DNA from: CAZJGG01 sp964545475
GTDB taxonomy: Bacteria > Bacillota > Clostridia > Lachnospirales > JAISER01
Reading direction: 5' to 3'
NCBI GenBank assembly: GCA_964545475.1
Contig: CAZJGG010000109.1
Location: forward strand, 1-5,346
Length of the DNA: 5,346 bases
This document shows, one piece after another, positions 1-5,346 of the stretch (the stretch's first letter is position 1; the number at the start of each line of letters is the position of its first letter). Under the pieces are notes generated by a model. The model was given only the letters and a program-made list of their open reading frames with translations, did no database searches and was not told the DNA's origin. Made by a program: the position numbers and the translations under genes.

Positions 1-2
1 TT

Positions 3-62
3 AATTGCGAAGCAATTCTCATGTTATGAGCGACAATTTACGGCGGTTTTTGCCGAAAATTG
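3..62. repeat. Cluster of three adjacent inverted repeats (hairpins)
   Basis: Three potential hairpins follow one another almost without gaps. The first is AATTGC-GAA-GCAATT (3-17), with six perfect pairs around a GAA triloop; its core GCGAAGC is known to form a very stable DNA mini-hairpin. The second is CTCAT-GTT-ATGAG (18-30), with five perfect pairs. The third pairs 34-44 with 52-62, giving ten pairs with one A-A mismatch around a loop of GG and five T. The motif AATTGCG occurs at 3-9 and again at 58-64, so arms of the first and third hairpins could also pair with each other. No T-run follows, so this is not a standard intrinsic terminator in the plus direction. It could be a dispersed intergenic repeat (REP or MITE-like), a structured RNA end, or part of an element extending left of the window. 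I see no second copy in the window. Confidence 0.5.
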
Positions 63-248
63 CGGGAATATAATCTCGAGCTTACATTAATATAGCTAAA
101 ATCACTAACCTAAAAAAACTACAGATTTACATATTAAAAGGTCATTTTAAAATAAATTTTTAAAAAATAATTTTTTTATAAACTTTTCTAAATATACGCC
201 GTATCTATTTTTATAAAAATAATTCAGCTGAAAACATAAACTAAAACC
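63..248 (+). other. AT-rich non-coding leader upstream of the zinc-finger gene
   Basis: I see no gene in this stretch. It becomes extremely AT-rich at about 140-195, with runs of A and T that could act as an UP element or a bent region. Possible -10 boxes are TATAAT at 69-74 and TATAAA at 177-182 and 212-217. None has a good TTGACA-like box at 16-18 bp, so I do not assign a promoter. Two short palindromes lie close to the gene: ATACG-C-CGTAT (194-204) and TTCAGCTGAA (223-232). Either could be an operator, but palindromes of this size are expected by chance. Confidence 0.4.
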
Positions 249-256
249 AAAAGGAA
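249..256 (+). promoter_or_regulatory. Ribosome binding site that selects the ATG at 266
   Basis: The purine-rich AAAGGAAG ends directly against a GTG at 257, leaving no spacer, so that GTG is unlikely to be the start. It lies 9 bases before the ATG at 266, a normal distance. The start is therefore placed at 266, which trims three residues from the longest open frame. Confidence 0.65.
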
Positions 257-265
257 GTGTTTAAT

Positions 266-925
266 ATGTATTGTGTAAACCACAGCCATGAAAACGGCGT
301 GAACACATGTAACAAATGCGGGTCATGGCTTTGCGAAAAATGTTCCGTTGAAATTAACGGCCGCATATTCTGTAAAGGATGTATTTCGGAAAAAATGTCC
401 GGCGCTAAAATACCAACTGACGACATTAGACCGAGTAGCAAAGAAAAGAATCCAAGCTTTATTATTCTTTTATTTTTCTCTTGCATTCTCCCTGGGCTTA
501 ACTACATGTATTTAGGGCTTATGAAACGCGGATTGTTCTTTTTAACAGGGTTCTTTTCAATCGTATTGCTTATGTCTATTACAAACATGGGCATCTTAGG
601 AATTTTTATACCTATATTGTGGATTACTAACGTTTTTGATGCTTTTGAAAAAAGACGCCGTATAATTAACGGAATTTACGTTGAAGACAGCATTGACGAA
701 ATTATTGGCTGGTTTAAGAAATATAAAACTCTTGTAGTTATTACTATTATTATGATTTTTGCTTTTTCTTGTCTTTCCGAATTGTCTTTCTTTTTGAGAA
801 TGCCTTTTATGAGAGGTATAAAACCACTTGTTTCACTTATCATTTTAGTATTTGGAGTTTATTATTTATCTAAATCAATTAACAAAAGCAAAGATTCAGA
901 CGACCGTGACAGCAAAGAGCAATAA
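266..925 (+). CDS. B-box-type zinc-finger membrane protein (TM2-like)
   Basis: This is a 219-residue protein of unknown function. Residues 3-39 form a B-box-like zinc finger with eight likely ligands: C3, H6, C15, C18, C23, C26, C36 and C39, spaced C-x2-H-x8-C-x2-C-x4-C-x2-C-x9-C-x2-C, enough for two zinc ions. A polar linker (about 44-62) follows. Hydrophobic segments lie at roughly 65-83, 88-106, 108-123, 155-176 and 186-201. The LPGLNYMYLG stretch (75-84) followed by KRG resembles the TM2-type helix pair. The WITNVFDAFEKRRR region and the charged helix after it sit between the two membrane parts, and the last segment recalls the LiaF/LiaI-like hydrophobic repeat. The C-terminus is short and highly charged. 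There is no signal peptide, so the finger probably faces the cytoplasm. Proteins of this design are familiar from Clostridia, usually annotated only as B-box zinc-finger proteins; the finger may bind protein rather than DNA, which is inference. The gene is transcribed alone and closed by its own terminator. Confidence 0.8.
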   Translation: MYCVNHSHENGVNTCNKCGSWLCEKCSVEINGRIFCKGCISEKMSGAKIPTDDIRPSSKEKNPSFIILLFFSCILPGLNYMYLGLMKRGLFFLTGFFSIVLLMSITNMGILGIFIPILWITNVFDAFEKRRRIINGIYVEDSIDEIIGWFKKYKTLVVITIIMIFAFSCLSELSFFLRMPFMRGIKPLVSLIILVFGVYYLSKSINKSKDSDDRDSKEQ

Positions 926-975
926 AATAATAGGATAAATTCTTCTTCACAACCTCTCTCCTTCTTTTTATAACG

Positions 976-1010
976 CTTCCTATATAACAATTTATATAGG
1001 AAGTTTTTTT
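976..1010 (+). terminator. Strong intrinsic terminator after the zinc-finger gene
   Basis: A perfect 11-bp inverted repeat, CTTCCTATATA (976-986) with TATATAGGAAG (993-1003), is separated by ACAATT; the outer A-T of that loop can add a twelfth pair. Seven T follow at 1004-1010. The GC-rich base of the stem lies next to the T-run, as expected of a Rho-independent terminator reading in the plus direction. It starts 50 bases after the stop codon and separates the zinc-finger gene from topB. The stem is symmetric, but the minus direction would have only a short A/T-mixed stretch after it, so one-way action is more likely. Confidence 0.9.
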
Positions 1011-1017
1011 GTATGCC

Positions 1018-1046
1018 TTGATTAATTGTTGGATTTAATATATGAT
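1018..1046 (+). promoter_or_regulatory. Sigma-A-type promoter for topB and the methyltransferase
   Basis: TTGATT (1018-1023) and TATGAT (1041-1046) are separated by exactly 17 bp. They match the TTGACA/TATAAT consensus at four and five of six bases. Transcription would start near 1053, giving a short leader of about 23 bases before the GTG. The -35 box begins only eight bases after the T-run of the preceding terminator, so termination and re-initiation are packed into about 70 bp. I see no operator-like repeat over it, which suggests simple housekeeping expression. Confidence 0.65.
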
Positions 1047-1062
1047 AATATTATTATTTTTT

Positions 1063-1069
1063 AAAGGAG
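1063..1069 (+). promoter_or_regulatory. Ribosome binding site supporting the GTG start of topB
   Basis: AAAGGAG lies six bases ahead of the GTG at 1076. No ATG offers the conserved N-terminus: the family-typical KTLVLAEKPSVG begins at the second codon, so the GTG is the true start. Confidence 0.8.
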
Positions 1070-1075
1070 CTTTTT

Positions 1076-3010
1076 GTGAAAACACTAGTATTAGCTGAAA
1101 AACCATCGGTTGGTAAAGATATTGCAAACGCTCTAGGCTTAAAAAAAGCCGGAGCCGGTTATATAGAGGGCAATAATTATATTGTAACATGGGCTTTAGG
1201 GCATTTAGTTACTTTGGCAGACCCTGAAGTTTACGATAAAAAATTTAAAACATGGTCAATTGAAGACTTGCCCATAATTCCTAAAGAATTAAAGCTTGTT
1301 GTTATTAATTCATCCCGAAAGCAGTTTACTACTGTTAAAGAGTTATTAAACAGAAAAGATGTTAATAATATTGTTATTGCAACAGATGCCGGGCGGGAAG
1401 GCGAACTTGTTGCAAGATGGATTTTGGAAAAATGCGGCTGTAAAAAACCTGTAAAGCGTTTGTGGATTTCTTCTGTTACTGAAAAAGCTATTAAAGAAGG
1501 CTTTAATTCTTTAAAAGACGGTAAGTTTTACGAAAATTTGGCAAATTCCGCAAAAGCAAGAGCTGCGGCGGACTGGATTGTGGGAATTAATGCAACAAGA
1601 TGCCTTACTACTAAATATGATGTAAGTCTTTCTTGCGGTCGTGTTCAAACCCCTACTGTTGCCATAATTTTAAAAAGAGAAAATGATATAAAGAATTTTA
1701 AACCACGAAGTTTTTACGGTTTATCCGCCAAAGCGCAAGGAGGTATTACTTTAACTTGGGCTGACAATAATAATAACTCCAATTGTTTTGATGAAAATGT
1801 AATTAACAGTATTTTTTCTAATATTCAGGGAGAAATAAAAGGCGAAATTACGGATATTCATAAATCTGTTAAAAAGAAAGAACCACCTAAACTTTACGAT
1901 TTAACAGAGCTTCAACGGGATGCAAACAACCGTTATGGGTTTACTCCTAAAGAGACCCTTTCAATATTACAAAAACTTTATGAACATTACAAAATTGTTA
2001 CGTATCCTAGAACAGATTCTCGTTATATTACAGAGGATATTGTAGTTACAATACCCGAAAGGCTTAAAGCCTGTTCTTCTGCCAGACCTTTTGGAAATAT
2101 TTGTGAAAAAATACTTAAAGGTAATGTAATTTCATCTACCAATTATGTCGATAATAAAAAAGTGACAGATCATCACGCACTTATACCTACAGAACAGCCA
2201 GTTAATTATTTAAAACTTAGTGAAAAAGAAAGAAAAATTTATGACTTAGTTATTATGCGGTTTTTAACTGTCTTATATCCTCCTTTTGAATATGAACAAA
2301 CTAAAATTTCTGTTAAAATAGGAAATGAAATTTTTTATGCAAAAGGGAAAACAGTTTTGAAAGCCGGGTTTACGGAAATAACCAGAAGCATAAAAGAAGA
2401 AGGCGAAGATGAAACCCAGCCGCTTCCAAAGCTTAATAAAGGGCAAATTCTTGAAATAAAGCAAATTAAAAAAACAGAGGGCAAAACAAAACCACCTGCT
2501 CCTTTTAATGAAGCAACTCTTTTATCCGCAATGGAAAACCCTGCAAAATATATGGAATTAACAGACAGCTCAATAATTAATACGCTGGGAGAAACAGGAG
2601 GCCTTGGAACAGTTGCTACAAGAGCAGATATAATTGAAAAACTCTTTGATTCTGCTTTATTAGAAAAGAACGGTAAAGATATATTTATAACCGAAAAAGG
2701 CAAACAGCTTTTGGAGGTTGCGCCGGATGCTCTGCGCTCCCCGGAAATGACAGGAAAATGGGAGCAAAAACTTTTACAAATCGCCGGTGGCAAGCTTAAT
2801 AAAGAAGCGTTTTTAAAAGACATTAAAACCTTTACCCATGAAATAATTAACGATATTAAAGTCTCTAAAAAAGAGTTTAAATATGAAAGCATTAACGAAA
2901 ATATGTCTAAAAAAGAAGTAAGTTATTATATGCATAAAATTAACAAACAGGAAAAAACAGAGAAAAACTCCGCTATAGCGGATGCCCTTAAAAACTTTAA
3001 ATTTGATTAA
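1076..3010 (+). CDS. topB: DNA topoisomerase III (type IA), lacking the C-terminal zinc ribbon
   Basis: TopB cuts one DNA strand, passes another through and reseals it, relaxing negative supercoils and separating linked or recombining DNA. The 644-residue protein opens with the TOPRIM domain: LAEKPSVG carries the catalytic E8 and K9, and TDAGREGE (about 103-110) is the metal-binding acidic motif. The catalytic tyrosine is Y310 in the YPRTDSR motif (310-316). Other family signatures are ADWIVGINATR, LSCGRVQTPT, DLTELQRDANNRYGF, the DHH at 365-367, and LGETGGLGTVATRAD (504-518). The closest recalled relative is Bacillus subtilis TopB (about 727 residues). There the region after about residue 600 of this protein is followed by cysteine-rich zinc-ribbon sequence and then a KRDVSSYMKKQNK-like tail. 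Here the sequence passes from about residue 609 straight into KKEVSYYMHKINKQ with no cysteines, so the ribbon is absent while the tail remains. The reading frame is intact and the enzyme should be active. A short Asn-rich patch lies in the middle (about 230-236). It is probably co-transcribed with the methyltransferase 15 bp downstream. Confidence 0.95.
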   Translation: MKTLVLAEKPSVGKDIANALGLKKAGAGYIEGNNYIVTWALGHLVTLADPEVYDKKFKTWSIEDLPIIPKELKLVVINSSRKQFTTVKELLNRKDVNNIVIATDAGREGELVARWILEKCGCKKPVKRLWISSVTEKAIKEGFNSLKDGKFYENLANSAKARAAADWIVGINATRCLTTKYDVSLSCGRVQTPTVAIILKRENDIKNFKPRSFYGLSAKAQGGITLTWADNNNNSNCFDENVINSIFSNIQGEIKGEITDIHKSVKKKEPPKLYDLTELQRDANNRYGFTPKETLSILQKLYEHYKIVTYPRTDSRYITEDIVVTIPERLKACSSARPFGNICEKILKGNVISSTNYVDNKKVTDHHALIPTEQPVNYLKLSEKERKIYDLVIMRFLTVLYPPFEYEQTKISVKIGNEIFYAKGKTVLKAGFTEITRSIKEEGEDETQPLPKLNKGQILEIKQIKKTEGKTKPPAPFNEATLLSAMENPAKYMELTDSSIINTLGETGGLGTVATRADIIEKLFDSALLEKNGKDIFITEKGKQLLEVAPDALRSPEMTGKWEQKLLQIAGGKLNKEAFLKDIKTFTHEIINDIKVSKKEFKYESINENMSKKEVSYYMHKINKQEKTEKNSAIADALKNFKFD

Positions 3011-3025
3011 TCCCAGGAGAATTTT

Positions 3026-4216
3026 ATGGATGATATGTTTGACATAATAGACGGACAAATAAATAGCGAACCGTTTTTAAAAATAGCTGTTTCAGACCCT
3101 ATTAAAAAAGACGTTAAGTATTTTAAAATAACTGTCGTGCCCCATAAAAAAAATGATGTTATTTTTTATCAGTTCACACTTTTTTTTGAAACAAAAGTAA
3201 GGCATGAAAACTATTATACAATTTACGATATGAAGCATAGACTTCACGAACTTGCATTAATTTGTTATCAACAATGGGAAATTGTTTTTGCAAAAAAACT
3301 TGTTAAAATATTGTTTAACAAAAGAGGTAAGCACAAAATAATTACTCATAATAAAAGCGTAACCTCAGGAATTGTAGGCTCTCACAACAAGCAAAAAAAA
3401 TATTTAATATCGGAAGGAACAATTGTTCCTTGGTTAACAAGCCTTGGAGTTATGAACAAGGAAGGAATTGTTTTCAGCGATAAGCAGCGGAAATTCCGTC
3501 AAATAAACAGGTTTTTGGAAATGGTTTCGGATGTTTCCCATGCAATTCCTCAAGAACCTGTTATTGTAGATTATGGCTGCGGAAAATCTTATCTAACTTT
3601 TGCCCTTTATGATTATTTAGACAAAATTGATAAATCTCCACGTATTTTAGGGCTTGATTTAAAAGCAGACGTTATTTCCAACTGCCAAAATCTTGCGCAG
3701 GAATCCGGCTTTTCCGGTCTTAATTTTAAGGTTGGAGACATGAGAGAGCATGACATGAGAACTCTTGGTCAGGTTAACATGGTTGTCTCTCTCCATGCAT
3801 GTGATACTGCAACGGATTACGTTTTGGCAAATGCCATAAAAAATAATGTAGACGTTATTCTAAGCGTACCTTGTTGTCAGCACGAGCTTTTTAAGCAAAT
3901 AAAAAGCGATGAGTTATCTCTTATATTAAAGCATGGAATATTTAAGGAGAGATTTTCTTCTATTCTTACAGACTCTCTACGGGCTGGTGTTTTAGAGGCT
4001 TGCGGTTATAAATGTCAGGTTATAGAATTTATTGACAAAGAGGATACGCCTAAAAATGTTATGATAAGAGCTGTTAGAAAAAGAGGCGTAGTTTCACAGT
4101 CAAAAATCATTGCAGATATAAAGCAGCTTGATAATGTTTTAAAATTAAAAGAGAGGTTTTCTGTTGAGCCAACAATTTTAAAGCTTTTAGGCTTGGAAGA
4201 TGCTCTTTCTGAATAA
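3026..4216 (+). CDS. Class I SAM-dependent methyltransferase (Methyltransf_32/METTL25-like)
   Basis: This 396-residue protein transfers a methyl group from S-adenosylmethionine; its substrate is not identifiable from the sequence. The C-terminal half is a Rossmann-type domain. The glycine-rich motif I is VDYGCGKSY (181-189), the acidic residue ending the second strand is D211 in LGLDLKAD, and GDMREHDM follows. The family-specific block is SLHACDTATD (H257, D260, D264), and PCCQHE (282-287) lies where motif IV-VI residues act. This set of motifs resembles the Pfam family Methyltransf_32, which includes the eukaryotic METTL25/RRNAD1 and GSTCD proteins, and its Firmicutes homologues. The N-terminal 175 residues are a separate region carrying the conserved SHNKQKKYLISEG and KFRQINRFLEMV segments just before the methyltransferase core, probably for substrate binding. 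No signal peptide or membrane segment is seen, so it should be cytoplasmic. The start ATG has AGGAGA five bases upstream, and the gene follows topB by 15 bp, implying one transcript. An RNA substrate is plausible from the relatives but is inference. Confidence 0.85.
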   Translation: MDDMFDIIDGQINSEPFLKIAVSDPIKKDVKYFKITVVPHKKNDVIFYQFTLFFETKVRHENYYTIYDMKHRLHELALICYQQWEIVFAKKLVKILFNKRGKHKIITHNKSVTSGIVGSHNKQKKYLISEGTIVPWLTSLGVMNKEGIVFSDKQRKFRQINRFLEMVSDVSHAIPQEPVIVDYGCGKSYLTFALYDYLDKIDKSPRILGLDLKADVISNCQNLAQESGFSGLNFKVGDMREHDMRTLGQVNMVVSLHACDTATDYVLANAIKNNVDVILSVPCCQHELFKQIKSDELSLILKHGIFKERFSSILTDSLRAGVLEACGYKCQVIEFIDKEDTPKNVMIRAVRKRGVVSQSKIIADIKQLDNVLKLKERFSVEPTILKLLGLEDALSE

Positions 4217-4252
4217 TTTTATATGCTCCTTAACGAGTAAATTGCAGCATAT

Positions 4253-4280
4253 TTGATACGCATATCGCTTTTGGTAAAGT
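4253..4280 (+). promoter_or_regulatory. Weak candidate promoter for cheB
   Basis: TTGATA (4253-4258) matches the sigma-A -35 box at five of six bases. TAAAGT (4275-4280) lies 16 bp on and matches the -10 box at four of six. This would give a leader of about 65 bases holding the 18-base direct repeat. The match is modest; read-through from the topB operon is an alternative, because no terminator is evident between the genes. Confidence 0.25.
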
Positions 4281-4297
4281 GTGGGCGTATGCGCTAG

Positions 4298-4340
4298 CTC
4301 ATATAGGTTTAAGCACGCCGGACTCACATAAATTAAAGCA
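4298..4340 (+). repeat. Imperfect direct repeat upstream of cheB
   Basis: CTCATATAGGTTTAAGCA (4298-4315) and CTCACATAAATTAAAGCA (4323-4340) agree at 14 of 18 positions, with starts 25 bp apart. The second copy ends inside the ribosome binding site of cheB (AGGTGA, 4340-4345). The pair could be a small tandem duplication or two protein-binding half-sites, but chance similarity in AT-rich sequence is possible. Confidence 0.35.
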
Positions 4341-4349
4341 GGTGATTGT

Positions 4350-5345
4350 ATGAATGGCATTGATACAATAGTAGTCATGGTTACATATGATAAGCAGTTA
4401 TTTACAGACTTTAACTTGGGATTATTAAGAGCAGGCGGCGGCTGTATAACATCATGTGTTAGCAATTTTGCCCTTGCCGAAATGAAGCTGTCGAAAAATA
4501 AAGCGAATATACTGATTATTGATGTTGACCATGGCATTTACAACTCCGCTACTTTAAAAGATCTTATGTCAAAATATTTTCTTATGATTATTTTAACAGG
4601 TTCTAATAATGAACTGGCAAAGCATCTTGTACGAGATGGTATCAATGTATATATGCCCAAGCCTAATATGCATTTAAGAAGCTTTTTTGTTGGAGATATT
4701 ATAAGAAAAATAGATGGGTTTACTAACAGTGTTAAAAGTATCTCTCCAAAAGTAATGCAACAGGCTGTTAACGAAAACACTAAAATAGTAGTAATTGCTT
4801 CTTCAACAGGTGGCACCGAAGCTTTAGAAAAAATTTTAAAGCGGTTGGGGGCGGATATTCCGCCTATACTTATTGTTCAGCACATGCCTTCTGGTTTTAC
4901 AAAATTTTTTGCCGACAGGCTTAACAACGTTTGTAAAATGAACATATCAGAAGCAAAAAATAATGATTTAGTAAAAATGGGGTGCGTTTACATTGCCCCG
5001 GCGGATTATCACATGACACTTGTTAAAAGCAATCAGGTGTTAATGGTTAAAACATTTGTCAGCTCTAAAATTAACGGCGTTATGCCTGCGGCAGATGTTT
5101 TGTTTGATTCCGTTGCCCCAATTATGAAAGCTAATGCCCTAGGAATAATTCTTACGGGAATGGGCGCAGACGGCGCTAAGGGTTTATATAAAATGCATTT
5201 AAACGGCGCAACCACTATAGGGCAAAATAAAGAAACATGCGTTGTTTACGGTATGCCAAAAGTTGCTCGTGATTTAGGTGCGCTTGATATGGAACTTCCG
5301 ATTGACGATATAGCTCCGGCAATAATGAAATATGCAGGTAGGTAA
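4350..5345 (+). CDS. cheB: CheB-like protein-glutamate methylesterase with degenerate receiver
   Basis: CheB removes methyl groups from, and deamidates, methyl-accepting chemotaxis proteins in the cytoplasm, opposing CheR during sensory adaptation. The C-terminal domain (about 144-331 of 331 residues) has the full catalytic triad in family motifs: S152 in ASSTGGTEA, H178 in QHMPSGFT and D274 in TGMGADGA. APADYH, the VMPAADVLFDSVA stretch and GMPKVARDLGA are also typical. The first 121 residues look like a receiver domain: D58 in LIIDVDHG would be the phosphoacceptor, T83 in IILTG and K104 in PKP fit the conserved Thr and Lys. However, the acidic pair expected after the first strand is replaced by T12-Y13, and the usual proline after the phosphoacceptor is missing. 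The total length is slightly below a typical CheB (about 350). Translation probably starts at this ATG, since AGGTGA lies four bases upstream. No other chemotaxis gene is in the window, and the next gene lies beyond the edge. The methylesterase call is firm; control by CheA phosphorylation is uncertain. Confidence 0.9.
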   Translation: MNGIDTIVVMVTYDKQLFTDFNLGLLRAGGGCITSCVSNFALAEMKLSKNKANILIIDVDHGIYNSATLKDLMSKYFLMIILTGSNNELAKHLVRDGINVYMPKPNMHLRSFFVGDIIRKIDGFTNSVKSISPKVMQQAVNENTKIVVIASSTGGTEALEKILKRLGADIPPILIVQHMPSGFTKFFADRLNNVCKMNISEAKNNDLVKMGCVYIAPADYHMTLVKSNQVLMVKTFVSSKINGVMPAADVLFDSVAPIMKANALGIILTGMGADGAKGLYKMHLNGATTIGQNKETCVVYGMPKVARDLGALDMELPIDDIAPAIMKYAGR

Positions 5346-5346
5346 G

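Larger units (their letters stand above)
4217..4349 (+). other. 133-bp spacer before cheB with short repeats
   Basis: I see no gene here. The spacer contains ATATGCT (4221-4227) with AGCATAT (4246-4252), a 7-bp inverted repeat with an 18-base loop and no T-run after it, so it is a poor terminator. GCATAT occurs at 4247-4252 and 4260-4265. ATACGC (4256-4261) can pair with GCGTAT (4285-4290), and GGCGT (4284-4288) with ACGCC (4315-4319). No known riboswitch or leader RNA is recognised. Most of the spacer is more G+C-rich than the leader of the first gene. Confidence 0.45.

Noticed and set aside
1..256. Coding sequence or known riboswitch in the left leader
   Set aside because: No frame of useful length has a ribosome binding site, and the hairpins do not match a riboswitch class I recognise.
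257..265. GTG at 257 as the start of the zinc-finger gene
   Set aside because: It abuts the ribosome binding site with no spacer; the ATG at 266 has normal spacing and gives the family-like N-terminus with the first cysteine at residue 3.
2335..2892. Minus-strand open frame of 185 codons opposite topB
   Set aside because: It lies wholly inside topB, whose frame carries the conserved family motifs here, including LGETGGLGTVATRAD. The minus frame is serine- and phenylalanine-rich, as expected of an antisense shadow, and has no convincing ribosome binding site.
4221..4252. Intrinsic terminator after the methyltransferase gene
   Set aside because: The 7-bp AT-rich stem has an 18-base loop and no T-run behind it, so it is not a convincing terminator.
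4275..4301. Sigma-28 (flagellar) promoter before cheB
   Set aside because: TAAAGTGT resembles the -35 element, but the sequence at the correct distance (CTAGCTCA) matches GCCGATAA at only about three of eight bases.
4187..4537. Minus-strand open frame of 116 codons over the spacer and the start of cheB
   Set aside because: It overlaps the ends of two well-supported genes, has no recognisable domain, and its composition is that of an antisense frame.
1..5346. CRISPR array, tRNA, rRNA, transposase or phage genes
   Set aside because: No regularly spaced repeat, cloverleaf, rRNA-like sequence or mobile-element protein motif was seen on either strand.

Overview
The window is AT-rich (about one third G+C, judged by eye). 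All four genes lie on the plus strand, with purine-rich Shine-Dalgarno sites, a GTG start and short AT-rich spacers. The protein types are a Firmicutes-style TopB, a B-box zinc-finger/TM2-like membrane protein, a YGCGK/HACDTATD methyltransferase and a CheB. Together they suggest a low-GC Gram-positive bacterium, most likely a motile member of the Clostridia. This is inferred from protein resemblance; no rRNA or other marker is present.

Layout. Positions 1-62 hold three back-to-back inverted repeats at the window edge, with no gene. Positions 63-265 are a very AT-rich leader. Positions 266-925 encode a 219-residue membrane protein with an N-terminal B-box-like zinc finger. A strong intrinsic terminator (976-1010) ends that unit, and eight bases after its T-run begins a near-consensus sigma-A promoter (1018-1046). 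This promoter drives topB (1076-3010, GTG start) and, 15 bp downstream, a class I SAM-dependent methyltransferase (3026-4216); these two look like one operon. A 133-bp structured but unassigned spacer follows. It contains short repeats and a weak promoter candidate, and it precedes a complete cheB-like gene (4350-5345) that ends one base before the window edge.

How the genes work together. TopB is a DNA-decatenating type IA topoisomerase. The methyltransferase belongs to a family whose bacterial substrate is not known to me. The CheB-like protein has an intact methylesterase triad but a receiver domain without the usual acidic pair. I see no evidence that topB and the methyltransferase act in chemotaxis; the adjacency looks positional.

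I did not find a convincing new multi-gene system. The points most worth a second look are the clean absence of the zinc-ribbon region from TopB with its tail kept, the degenerate CheB receiver, the hairpin cluster at the left edge, and the repeats ahead of cheB.
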